Source of the DNA: Nocardioidaceae bacterium UBA4001
GTDB taxonomy: Bacteria; Actinomycetota; Actinomycetes; Propionibacteriales; Nocardioidaceae
Direction: 5' to 3'
Assembly: GCA_002384855.1 (NCBI GenBank)
Contig: DGBP01000003.1
Coordinates: 52,150 to 116,149, forward strand
DNA: 64,000 nucleotides
A program made the translations under genes and the position numbers. Every line of letters starts with the position of its first letter. Position 1 is the first letter of the stretch. The notes under the pieces were generated by a model that saw only the letters and a list, made by a program, of their open reading frames with translations, searched no databases and was not told the origin of the DNA. Below are positions 33,598-41,977 of the stretch, one piece after another.

Positions 33598-35817
33598 ATG
33601 GCCCACGAGGTGACCCGGACCGGCGTCTGCAACCTGTGCGAGGCGATCTGCGGCCTCCGGCTCACCGTCGAGGGGGGTCGTGTCACGTCCGTGCGCGGCA
33701 ATCCCGACGACCCGCTGTCCCGCGGTCACCTCTGCCCCAAGGGCGTCGCCCTGCCCGACCTCCAGGACGACCCGGACCGGCTCCGCCGGCCCGTCCGCCG
33801 GGTCCCTGGCGCGGACGGCGGCGCACAGTGGCAGGAGATCGGCTGGGACGAGGCCTTCGACCTCGTCGCCGACGGCCTGGCCCGCACGATCGAGCGGCAC
33901 GGCCAGGACGCGGTCGCGGTCTATCTGGGCAACCCCAACGTGCACAGCCTCGGGTCGATGACCCACCTGCCGCCGATGGTGAAGTCGCTGCGCACGCGCA
34001 ACGTCTTCAGCGCCTCCTCGGTCGACCAGCTCCCCCACCACCTGGTCGCGCACCTGATGTACGGCCACCAGTTCCTGATCCCCGTCCCGGACGTCGACCG
34101 GACGGACCTCCTCGTGGTCGTGGGCGGCAACCCGATGGCCTCGAACGGCAGCCTGATGACCGTCCCGGACTTCCCGGGCCGGATCCGCGAGCTGCGGGCC
34201 CGTGGCGGTCGGATGGTGGTGCTCGACCCGCGACGGAGCGAGACCGCGAAGGTCGCCGACGAGCACCACTTCGTGCGCCCCGGGAGCGACGCGTTCGTGC
34301 TGCTGGCGATGCTGCGCACGATCCTGGTGGAGGGTCTCGCACGACCTCCGGCGTACGTCGAGGGGCTCGACGCCCTGACGGCCGCGGTGGCGCCGTACAC
34401 CCCCGAGCGCGCGGAGGGGGCCTCCGGCGTCCCCGCCGACGTGGTGCGCCGGCTGGCCCGGGAGGTGACGGAGACCGGGAGGGCAGCGGTGTACGGCCGC
34501 CTGGGTGTCTCCACCCAGGCCTTCGGCTCGGTCGCGCAGTGGGCGATCCAGTGCATCAACGTGGTGGCCGGCAACCTCGACCACGAGGGCGGCACGCTGC
34601 TCACCAGCCCCGCGATCGACGCCCTCGGCCGCGGGCTGGTCGGGCCGGGTCACCACGGACGCTGGCACAGCCGGGTGCGCGGGCTCCCCGAGGTGTCGGG
34701 CGAGCTGCCGGTCTCGACCCTGGCCGACGAGATGCTCACGCCCGGGGCGGGCCAGGTGCGCGCCGCGCTCACGGTCGCGGGCAACCCCGTGCTGTCGACG
34801 CCCGGCGGCACGCGGCTGTCCGAGGCCCTGGCGGACCTCGACTTCATGGCGGCGGTGGACATCTACGTCAACGAGACCACCCGGCACGCCGACGTGATCC
34901 TGCCGCCGACCTCACCGCTGGAGCGGGACCACTACGACCTGATCTTCCACCTGCTGGCCGTGCGCAACACCGCCCGCTTCACGCCGGCGGTGCTGCCCAA
35001 GCCCGCGGATGCCCGCGACGACTGGGAGATCTACGCCGCGCTGGCCCGGCGCCTGGCACGCCGGCTGGGTCGGCGGCCCGGCGACCGTCTCCCCTGGCGG
35101 AAGCGGCTGGCGACCGGGGCCCGGATGCGACTCTCCCCCACCCGCACGATCGACCTTCTGCTGCGCACGAGCGGGACCGGGCTCTCGGTGCGCAGGCTCC
35201 GCCGGGCGCCCGACGGCGTGGACCTCGGGCCGCTGCGCCCGCAGCTGCCCGGCAGGCTGCGCACCCCCGACAGACACATCCAGCTCGCCCCCGACCTCCT
35301 GGTCGCCGAGCTCGCCCGGCTGGAGCAGGCGGCCGCCCCGCGGCCGGGGGAGCTGCTGCTGATCGGGCGCCGCCACCAGCGCGACAACAACTCCTGGATG
35401 CACAACACCGAGCGGCTGACGAAGGGGCGACCACGCCACCACCTGCTCATGCATCCCGACGACCTCGCCGAGCGCGGCATCGAGGACGGTACGACGGTCC
35501 GCGTGACGTCGCGCGCCGGGGCCGTGGAGGTGGAGGTCCGCGCCGGCGGGGACGTGATGCCGGGCGTCGTGAGCCTCCCCCACGGGTACGGGCACCGACG
35601 CGACGGGGTGCTCCTGGCCCGCGCGTCGCAGCTCCCGGGTGTGTCGGTCAACGACCTGACCGACCCGTCGATGGTGGACGGTGCGAGCGGGAACGCGGTC
35701 CTCAACGGCGTTCCCGTGACCGTCGTACCCGTCGGGGGGCCCGACTCGACGACGACCGGCTCCGCCGGGGGCGCGGTCGTCGGCTCCCCGGCGGGTCACA
35801 CCTCGGCGAGCACCTGA
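33598..35817 (+). CDS. Molybdopterin-dependent oxidoreductase with no obvious Mo-ligand residue
   Basis: The 739-residue DMSO-reductase-superfamily protein has a 4Fe-4S site at Cys11-X2-Cys14-X3-Cys18-X27-Cys46 (CNLC, EAIC, CPKG). VVVGGNPMASNGSL and the C-terminal molydopterin-binding lobe (LLLIGRRHQRDNNSWMHN, SLPHGYGHRRDGV) are well conserved. At the place where formate dehydrogenases or NarB carry Cys, Sec or Ser, the sequence reads SSVDQLPHHLV (residues ~140-150), with no Cys. It has no signal peptide or twin-arginine motif, so it is cytosolic. The donor and acceptor are unknown. It is a single gene that overlaps the ptsI end by 22 bases. Confidence 0.85.
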   Translation: MAHEVTRTGVCNLCEAICGLRLTVEGGRVTSVRGNPDDPLSRGHLCPKGVALPDLQDDPDRLRRPVRRVPGADGGAQWQEIGWDEAFDLVADGLARTIERHGQDAVAVYLGNPNVHSLGSMTHLPPMVKSLRTRNVFSASSVDQLPHHLVAHLMYGHQFLIPVPDVDRTDLLVVVGGNPMASNGSLMTVPDFPGRIRELRARGGRMVVLDPRRSETAKVADEHHFVRPGSDAFVLLAMLRTILVEGLARPPAYVEGLDALTAAVAPYTPERAEGASGVPADVVRRLAREVTETGRAAVYGRLGVSTQAFGSVAQWAIQCINVVAGNLDHEGGTLLTSPAIDALGRGLVGPGHHGRWHSRVRGLPEVSGELPVSTLADEMLTPGAGQVRAALTVAGNPVLSTPGGTRLSEALADLDFMAAVDIYVNETTRHADVILPPTSPLERDHYDLIFHLLAVRNTARFTPAVLPKPADARDDWEIYAALARRLARRLGRRPGDRLPWRKRLATGARMRLSPTRTIDLLLRTSGTGLSVRRLRRAPDGVDLGPLRPQLPGRLRTPDRHIQLAPDLLVAELARLEQAAAPRPGELLLIGRRHQRDNNSWMHNTERLTKGRPRHHLLMHPDDLAERGIEDGTTVRVTSRAGAVEVEVRAGGDVMPGVVSLPHGYGHRRDGVLLARASQLPGVSVNDLTDPSMVDGASGNAVLNGVPVTVVPVGGPDSTTTGSAGGAVVGSPAGHTSAST

Positions 35818-37493
35818 CGCACCGCCTCCCGAGCCGCCATCGGGTCGGTCTGGGCGACCGCGGCCTCGGCGGCGTGCTCGCAGGCGTCCATCGAGGTCGC
35901 CGCGAGCCGGGCCCCCACCGTCTGGACGGCCGCCGAGGCCATCGACAGCGACGTGACGCCCATGCCGACCAGCACGGTCGCGAGCATCGGGTCCGCCGCC
36001 GCCTCGCCGCACACGCCGACCGGCTTGCCGGCGTGCTTGCCCGCCTCGGCGCTGATCGCGATGAGCGCCAGCACGGCCGGCTGCCACGCGTCGGTGAGGT
36101 GGGCGAGCCCGCTCGACATCCGGTCGGCAGCCATCGTGTACTGCGTGAGGTCGTTGGTGCCGATGGACAGGAAGTCCACGTGCTCGAGCAGCTTGTGCGC
36201 CTGGAGCGCGGCTGCCGGCACCTCGACCATGACGCCCGCCTTCAGGCCGTGGGCGCGCACCTGCTCGGCGAACTCGGCCGCCTCGGCCACGGTGGCCACC
36301 ATCGGGGCCATGATCCAGGGCTCGGTGCGGGTCTGCCGGGCGGCGGCGGCGATCGCGTGGAGCTGGCGCTCGAGGAGGCCGGGGTTCCCGATCGACAGGC
36401 GGAGGCCACGCACGCCGAGGGCGGGGTTGTCCTCCCCCTCCAGGGTGGCGAAGGCGATCGGCTTGTCCGACCCCGCGTCGAGGGTCCGCACCACGACGGT
36501 GCGGTCGGGGCCGAAAGCACTGAGCACCTCGGCGTACACCTCGGTCTGCTCGGCCACGCTCGGCTCGTCGTGACGGTTGAGGAAGCACAGCTCGGTGCGG
36601 AAGAGGCCGACCCCCTCGACGGGGCCGTCGGCGGCCGCCCGGGCGGAGGGCCCGTCGGCGACGTTGGCGAGGACCTTGACCCGGGTGCCGTCGCTGGTGT
36701 GTCCCGGGCCGGTCCAGGTCTCGAGCGCGGCCCGGGCTGCCGCGGCCTCGGCGACGAGTCGGCCGGCGGCGTCGGGGTCCGGTGACACCGCCACCTGACC
36801 CGTCGTCCCGTCGACGAGCAGGGAGGTGCCCGACGCGATCTCCATGAGTCCGGCCACGGCGACCACGCAGGGGATGCCCAGCTGGCGCGCGATGATCGCG
36901 GTGTGGCTCGTCGGCCCGCCCTTCTCGGTGACCAGGGCGACCACCTGGGCGGCGTCGAGGCCCGCGGTGTCGGCGGGCGCGAGATCCTCGGCGAGGAGCA
37001 CCGAGGGCTCCACCGGCGTCGGCACCCCCGGCTCGGCCTCCCCCACCAGCGTCGCGGTGAGGCGCTTCTCGATGTCGCGCAGGTCGGTGACCCGCTCGGC
37101 CATGAGGCCCCCCATCTGGGTGAACAGCGTGGCGAACTGCTCGACGGCCGCGTGCAGCGCCTCGAGCAGGGGGTCGCCCGCCTTGACCCGCTTCACGACC
37201 GCCGAGCGAAGCCCCTTGTCCCGGGTGAGCCCCGCGGTGGCGGTCAGCACCTCCGCGGCGGACCCGCTCGCCTTCTCGGCCCGTCCGGCCAGGCGGTCGG
37301 CCACCAGGGTGACCGCGCCGTCGTACGCCTCGACCGCGGCCTCCTCCCCCAGGACGAGGCTCTCGAAGTCCGCGATCGCGCGGGGGGAGATCCCGGCGGT
37401 CGCGACCACGGCCGGAGCGTAGGCGACACCCGGGACGACAGGGGTCCCGCGGAGCTCGCGGGCGGCGCTGAGCGAGGAGGCTGAGATCGACAT
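35796..37493 (-). CDS. ptsI: PTS enzyme I (phosphoenolpyruvate-protein phosphotransferase)
   Basis: The 565-residue first PTS component autophosphorylates with PEP and passes phosphate to HPr. The active His197 lies in GGPTSHTAIIARQLGIP. The PEP-binding barrel has GVGLFRTELCF, SIGTNDLTQYT and the C-terminal VGVCGEAAADP cysteine. The ATG at 37493 lacks a ribosome site. A weak promoter would start transcription only 2-3 bases upstream, so the message may be near-leaderless. It is divergent from fruR-fruK-fruA-ptsH and overlaps the molybdopterin gene end. Confidence 0.97.
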   Translation of the reverse strand: MSISASSLSAARELRGTPVVPGVAYAPAVVATAGISPRAIADFESLVLGEEAAVEAYDGAVTLVADRLAGRAEKASGSAAEVLTATAGLTRDKGLRSAVVKRVKAGDPLLEALHAAVEQFATLFTQMGGLMAERVTDLRDIEKRLTATLVGEAEPGVPTPVEPSVLLAEDLAPADTAGLDAAQVVALVTEKGGPTSHTAIIARQLGIPCVVAVAGLMEIASGTSLLVDGTTGQVAVSPDPDAAGRLVAEAAAARAALETWTGPGHTSDGTRVKVLANVADGPSARAAADGPVEGVGLFRTELCFLNRHDEPSVAEQTEVYAEVLSAFGPDRTVVVRTLDAGSDKPIAFATLEGEDNPALGVRGLRLSIGNPGLLERQLHAIAAAARQTRTEPWIMAPMVATVAEAAEFAEQVRAHGLKAGVMVEVPAAALQAHKLLEHVDFLSIGTNDLTQYTMAADRMSSGLAHLTDAWQPAVLALIAISAEAGKHAGKPVGVCGEAAADPMLATVLVGMGVTSLSMASAAVQTVGARLAATSMDACEHAAEAAVAQTDPMAAREAVRQVLAEV

Positions 37494-37501
37494 GTCAGCA
37501 C

Positions 37502-37548
37502 CATAAACCCGCCACCCCCTTGACAGTCAACAGAATCGGGCGTAAAAC
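37502..37548. promoter_or_regulatory. Divergent ptsI/fruR promoters sharing palindrome TTGACAGTCAA
   Basis: On the plus strand, a perfect -35 TTGACA (37520-37525) and TAAAAC (37543-37548) with a 17-base spacer put transcription start near 37555. On the minus strand, TTGACT (37530-37525) with a weak TTTATG (37507-37502), also 17 bases, points to ptsI. The two -35 elements are the arms of the palindrome TTGAC-A-GTCAA (37520-37530). A protein bound there could block both genes at once, and FruR is the natural candidate. Confidence 0.65.
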
Positions 37549-37592
37549 AACACATGCAAAGATCCAACTCCACCGAAACGCAGGAGGCCCGG

Positions 37593-38360
37593 TTGTACGC
37601 CGAAGAACGCCGCCAGGCCATGGCCGACCTCGTCTCCCAGCGCGGACGGCTCTCCGTCAACGAGATCGCCGACGCCTACGACGTGACCACCGAGACCGTG
37701 CGCCGCGACCTGTCGGTGCTCGAGCGCGCCGGGATCATCCGCCGGGTGCACGGCGGCGCGGTGCCCGCGCGGGCCCTCACCGTGCTGGAGACCGCCGTGG
37801 GCGACCGCGACCTGGCCCAGGCGGAGCAGAAGGACCGGATCGCCACCGCGGCCCTCGACCTGCTTCCCGGGCCCGGCGGCACCGTCCTCCTCGACGCCGG
37901 CACCACCACCTCGCGGCTGGCCACGCTCCTCCCCGGTGACCTGCGGCTGACCGTGGTCACGAACGCCGTGCCGATCGCCACCCGGCTGGCCGGGATCAGC
38001 ACCGTGGAGCTCCACCTGCTCCCCGGCCGTGTGCGTCGTACGACGCAGGCCGCGGTCGGCGAGGACACCGTCGCGGCGATCTCCCTGCTGCGCACCGACG
38101 TGGTCTTCCTGGGGGCCAACGGCGTCGACGCCGACCACGGCCTCACCACTCCCGACCACTCGGAGGCGGCGGCGAAGCGGGCGATGGTCCGCGCGGGCCG
38201 CCGCGTCGTCGTCCTCGCCGACTCCTCCAAGATCGGCCAGGACCACACGGTGCGCTTCGCCGACCTGGGCGAGATCGACACCCTCGTCACGGACGACGGC
38301 GTCTCCGACGTCGACGTGAAGGCCCTCCGGGACCGCGGCGTCGAGGTCGTGGTCGCATGA
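37593..38360 (+). CDS. DeoR-family fructose operon regulator, TTG start
   Basis: The 255-residue regulator has an N-terminal winged helix-turn-helix (RLSVNEIADAYDVTTETVRRDL) and the DeoR sugar-phosphate domain (LDAGTTTSRLA, VVLADSSKIG). It is expected to sense fructose 1-phosphate or a relative and control fruK-fruA-ptsH. The start is TTG 37593, because AGGAGG (37582-37587) lies at ideal distance and YAEERRQAMADLV is the usual family beginning. The ATG at 37554 sits at the inferred transcription start, lacks a ribosome site and adds 13 unconserved residues. The stop overlaps fruK (ATGA). Confidence 0.9.
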   Translation: MYAEERRQAMADLVSQRGRLSVNEIADAYDVTTETVRRDLSVLERAGIIRRVHGGAVPARALTVLETAVGDRDLAQAEQKDRIATAALDLLPGPGGTVLLDAGTTTSRLATLLPGDLRLTVVTNAVPIATRLAGISTVELHLLPGRVRRTTQAAVGEDTVAAISLLRTDVVFLGANGVDADHGLTTPDHSEAAAKRAMVRAGRRVVVLADSSKIGQDHTVRFADLGEIDTLVTDDGVSDVDVKALRDRGVEVVVA

Positions 38361-39319
38361 TCATCACCCTCACCCCCAACCCCAGCGTCGACCGCACGGT
38401 GGCCCTCACCTCCCGCCTCGAGCGCGGAGCCGTGCTGCGCGCCCGGTCGGTCACCTCCCAGTCGGGCGGCAAGGGCGTGAACATCTCCCGGGCGGCGGTG
38501 GCGGCCGGCGTCCGCACGATCGCGGTGCTCCCCGCGGAGAAGGACGACCCCTACGTCCTCGAGCTCCTTCGCGACGGCATCGACTGCCGTCCCGAGCGTC
38601 CCGTGGGGCCGGTCCGCGTGAACATCACGATCACCGAGCCCGACGGCACCACCACGAAGATCAACTCCCCCGGCGCCACGGTCGACCGGGCCGCCCTCGA
38701 CCGGCTCGAGCAGGCGCTGCACCAGCGCGCCGCCCACGCCGACTGGGTCGTTCTCGCCGGCTCGCTGCCGCCGGGCGCCCCCGCCGAGTGGTACGCCGAG
38801 CTCGTGACCGACCTCGTCGGTACGACGGCCAAGGTGGCCGTCGACACCTCCGAGGGACCGTTGCGAGCGCTCGCCGACCAGGTCGCCGCCGGCGGAGCGG
38901 CCCCTGCACTGATGAAGCCCAACGGCGAGGAGCTCGCCTCCCTCACGGGCGGCGACCCGGTGCGGATCGAGGCCGACCCGTCCGCCGCCGCCGAGGCAGC
39001 CGGCCTGCTGGTCGCCCAGGGCGTCGGCGCAGTGCTCGCCACGCTCGGCCCCCAAGGTGCCGTCCTGGTCACACCCGAAGGAGCCTGGCACGCCACCCCA
39101 CCGCCCACCACGGTCGTGAGCACCGTCGGAGCAGGCGACTCCAGCCTGTTCGGCTACCTGCTCGGCGATCTCCGCGGCGCCGTACCGGCGGACCGCCTCC
39201 GACTCGCTGTCGCCTACGGCAGCGCCGCAGCCGGACTTCCCGGCACCACGATTCCCGGCCCCGACCACGTGGCGCCGGAGGGCGTCGAGCTGCACGAGCT
39301 CGCCCGCACAGGAAACTGA
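38357..39319 (+). CDS. fruK: 1-phosphofructokinase
   Basis: The 320-residue PfkB-family kinase phosphorylates fructose 1-phosphate, made by FruA import, to fructose 1,6-bisphosphate. It has the N-terminal TLTPNPSVDRTV, QSGGKGVNISRA and GSLPPGAP motifs, and the catalytic base in VVSTVGAGDSSLFG. It is coupled to fruR by ATGA. It is followed by fruA, whose ribosome site overlaps the fruK stop. Confidence 0.95.
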   Translation: MIITLTPNPSVDRTVALTSRLERGAVLRARSVTSQSGGKGVNISRAAVAAGVRTIAVLPAEKDDPYVLELLRDGIDCRPERPVGPVRVNITITEPDGTTTKINSPGATVDRAALDRLEQALHQRAAHADWVVLAGSLPPGAPAEWYAELVTDLVGTTAKVAVDTSEGPLRALADQVAAGGAAPALMKPNGEELASLTGGDPVRIEADPSAAAEAAGLLVAQGVGAVLATLGPQGAVLVTPEGAWHATPPPTTVVSTVGAGDSSLFGYLLGDLRGAVPADRLRLAVAYGSAAAGLPGTTIPGPDHVAPEGVELHELARTGN

Positions 39320-39327
39320 GGAGAACC

Positions 39328-41490
39328 ATGTCCGACCTGATCACCCCCGACCTGGTGCGGCTCGACGCGGCACTGGGCAGCGACAAGCACGAGGTCATCC
39401 GTGCCCTCGCTGGTGTCGCGGCCGACGCCGGTCGCACCGGCAACCCCGAGGGCCTCACCGCGGACGCGCTCGCCCGCGAGGCCACCTCGGCCACCGGCCT
39501 TCCCGGCGGGATCGCCATCCCGCACTGCCGCACCGAGCACGTCGACGCCCCGACGCTCGTGTTCGCGCGGCTCGAGCCCGCGACCGACTTCGGTGCGAAG
39601 GACGGCCCGGCCGACCTCGCGTTCCTCATCGCGGCCCCGGCCGGCGGCGACGCCACGCACCTCCAGCTGCTCACCCAGCTCGCCCGTGCACTGGTGAAGA
39701 AGGACTTCACCGACGGCCTGCGCAGCGCCGCCACGCCCGAGGAGGTCGTCGCGCTGGTCACCGGCGTCGTCCAGCCGCCGGCGGCCGCCGCCCCTCCGGC
39801 TCCCTCGCCGGCCGCGGCCCCTGCACAGTCGGCCCCTGCACAGTCGGCACCCGCCGAGCCCCCGGCCCCGGCCGAGACCGCGGCGGCTCCGGCGGCAGCC
39901 TCCCCGACCGCCGTACGCCGTCGCCTGGTCGCCGTGACCTCCTGCCCGACCGGCATCGCGCACACCTACATGGCCGCCGAGGCACTGGAGGCGGCCGCCG
40001 CCCGCGCCGGTGTCGACCTCGTCGTCGAGACCCAGGGCTCGGCCGGCTCCTCGCCGCTGCCGCAGGGCGTCATCGACGAGGCCGACGCGGTGATCTTCGC
40101 CGCCGACCTCAACGTCAAGGACCGCGGCCGCTTCGCCGGAAAGCCGGTCGTCGCGGGTGGTGTGAAGCGCGGCATCGACGACCCCGACGGGATGGTCGCC
40201 ACCGCGCTCGCCTACGCCGACGACCCGGCCGCGCCCCGCGTCGAGGGATCCGGCGGCGGCGAGGCCACCCCGGGGGCACGTGCGCACGCCACCGGTGACG
40301 AGTCCTGGGGCCTGAAGGTGCGCCGGGTGCTGATGACCGGCGTCTCGTACATGATCCCGTTCGTCGCCGCCGGCGGTCTGCTGATCGCCCTCGGCTTCCT
40401 GTTCGGCGGCTACCAGATCGCGCTCGGGTCGGAGTACGACGGCGCAGCGGTCAGCACCGCGAACCACATCGTCACGAACTCCAACCTCTTCGACCTGCCC
40501 GACACGGCCGCCTACGCCATCGAGGGCACGGGGCTCGAACGAGGCGCCCTGCTCAGCTACCTCGGCGCGCTGTTCTTCACCCTCGGCGCCGCGTCCTTCG
40601 CCTTCCTGGTCCCCGCGCTGGCCGGGTACATCGCCTTCGCGATCGCCGACCGCCCCGGCATCGCCCCGGGCTTCGTGATGGGCTTCATCGCCAACTCGGT
40701 GCTGAACGCCGGGTTCCTCGGCGGCATCGTCGGCGGCGTCCTGGCCGGCATCGCGGCGCACTGGATCGCCGCCCGGAAGGTGCCGACCTGGGCGCGCGGC
40801 CTGATGCCGGTGCTCGTGATCCCGCTGGGCGCGACCCTGGCGGCCGGCTTCGTGATGATCGCGATCCTCGGAGAGCCGCTCAGCGCGCTGATGTCCGAGC
40901 TGACCCAGTGGCTCGAGGGCATGTCGGGTGCCTCGGCGATCGTCCTGGGTGTCATCCTCGGCCTGATGATGGCCTTCGACATGGGCGGCCCCCTGAACAA
41001 GACCGCCTACACGTTCGCCACTGCCGGTGTCGGCACCGCGGCGGCCGCGACCGGGGCTGCCCCCGAGCTGAAGATCATGGCCGCGGTGATGCTCGCCGGC
41101 ATGGTCCCCCCGCTGGCCCTCGCGCTGGCCACCGTCGTGCGCCCGCGGCTCTTCAGCCCGGCCGAGCAGGAGAACGGCAAGGCCGCCTGGGCGCTCGGTG
41201 CCTCGTTCATCACCGAGGGCGCGATCCCGTTCGCCGCTGCCGACCCCCTGCGGGTGATCCCCTCCATCATGGCCGGTAGCGCGGTCACCGGAGCCCTTGC
41301 GATGGCGATGGACGTCACCCTGCGCGCCCCGCACGGAGGGATCTTCGTCCTCTTCGCGGTCGGCAACATCGCCGGCTTCCTCATCGCCCTCGCCGCCGGC
41401 GTCCTGGTGGCCACCACGCTCGTGGTCACGCTGAAGAGCCTGACCGAGAGCAAGGAAGAGATCGACGAGCTGGCCCGCGTCAGCGTCTGA
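39328..41490 (+). CDS. fruA: PTS fructose transporter, EIIABC fused
   Basis: The 720-residue permease imports fructose as fructose 1-phosphate. Domain order is IIA (His66 in AIPHCRTEHV), a Pro/Ala/Ser linker (~residues 148-195), IIB (Cys206 in TSCPTGIAHTYMAAE) and IIC from about residue 330, with eight or so helices and AFDMGGPLNKTAY and FITEGAIPFAAADP typical of fructose IIC. The ATG at 39328 has GAGGAGA overlapping the fruK stop. All phosphorylation sites are present. Confidence 0.96.
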   Translation: MSDLITPDLVRLDAALGSDKHEVIRALAGVAADAGRTGNPEGLTADALAREATSATGLPGGIAIPHCRTEHVDAPTLVFARLEPATDFGAKDGPADLAFLIAAPAGGDATHLQLLTQLARALVKKDFTDGLRSAATPEEVVALVTGVVQPPAAAAPPAPSPAAAPAQSAPAQSAPAEPPAPAETAAAPAAASPTAVRRRLVAVTSCPTGIAHTYMAAEALEAAAARAGVDLVVETQGSAGSSPLPQGVIDEADAVIFAADLNVKDRGRFAGKPVVAGGVKRGIDDPDGMVATALAYADDPAAPRVEGSGGGEATPGARAHATGDESWGLKVRRVLMTGVSYMIPFVAAGGLLIALGFLFGGYQIALGSEYDGAAVSTANHIVTNSNLFDLPDTAAYAIEGTGLERGALLSYLGALFFTLGAASFAFLVPALAGYIAFAIADRPGIAPGFVMGFIANSVLNAGFLGGIVGGVLAGIAAHWIAARKVPTWARGLMPVLVIPLGATLAAGFVMIAILGEPLSALMSELTQWLEGMSGASAIVLGVILGLMMAFDMGGPLNKTAYTFATAGVGTAAAATGAAPELKIMAAVMLAGMVPPLALALATVVRPRLFSPAEQENGKAAWALGASFITEGAIPFAAADPLRVIPSIMAGSAVTGALAMAMDVTLRAPHGGIFVLFAVGNIAGFLIALAAGVLVATTLVVTLKSLTESKEEIDELARVSV

Positions 41491-41532
41491 ACGGCCCGCA
41501 CCACCACCGAGAAGCACCGAGAAGGAGCACAG

Positions 41533-41790
41533 ATGCCCACCAAGTCCGTCGTCGTCGGCTCAGCCGTCGGCCTCCACGCCCGCCCCGCCGCGCTGATCTC
41601 CGAGGTGGCCGGTGACCTCGACGCCGAGGTCACCCTCGCGATGCCCGGCGGCGAGCCGGTCGACGCCAGCTCGGCGCTGCTGATCATGACCCTCGGCGCG
41701 AAGAAGGGCGACACGGTCGAGGTCGCCAGCGAGGACCAGGGGGCGCTCGACAAGATCGCGGCCTTGGTCGAGCAGGACCTCGACGCCTGA
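41533..41790 (+). CDS. ptsH: PTS phosphocarrier HPr
   Basis: The 85-residue HPr has the active histidine at residue 15 in GLHARPA. The second-site region DASSALLIMTLGAKKGD has serines at the place equivalent to the regulatory Ser46, but no HPr kinase is known from this window. The ATG has AAGGAG upstream. It is last in the fru operon, so HPr expression is tied to fructose use while enzyme I is transcribed divergently. Confidence 0.96.
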   Translation: MPTKSVVVGSAVGLHARPAALISEVAGDLDAEVTLAMPGGEPVDASSALLIMTLGAKKGDTVEVASEDQGALDKIAALVEQDLDA

Positions 41791-41803
41791 GAGCCGCCGG
41801 CTG

Positions 41804-41852
41804 CCCCGCCCGGCTGTCCCGCCCGGCTGTCCCGCCCGGCTGACCCGCCCGG
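41804..41852. repeat. 13-bp tandem repeat after ptsH
   Basis: About 3.7 copies of CCCGCCCGGCTGT follow each other directly after the ptsH stop; the third copy ends in GA and the last decays to GGTCG. It is non-coding and the copy number is probably unstable. Confidence 0.75.
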
Positions 41853-41858
41853 TCGCAC

Positions 41859-41900
41859 ACGTGCCGTTCCCGTCCGCATGGACGGGAACGGCACGTCCTT
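41859..41900 (+). terminator. Strong terminator of the fru operon
   Basis: A perfect 17-bp stem, ACGTGCCGTTCCCGTCC and GGACGGGAACGGCACGT around a GCAT loop, is followed by CCTTCT. It is the longest perfect hairpin near any operon end here besides the one after infB. Confidence 0.85.
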
Positions 41901-41910
41901 CTCACGCCAC

Positions 41911-41946
41911 GTTGCCGTTGCCGTCCACACGGACGACAACGACGGC
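41911..41946 (-). terminator. Imperfect hairpin facing the convergent membrane gene
   Basis: GTTGCCGTTGCCGTCC pairs imperfectly with GGACGACAACGACGGC around ACAC. It lies just past the stop of the minus-strand gene at 41978 and back to back with the fru terminator. Confidence 0.5.
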
Positions 41947-41977
41947 CGGCGGCCGACCCCGGCTCGTCAGTGACCCG

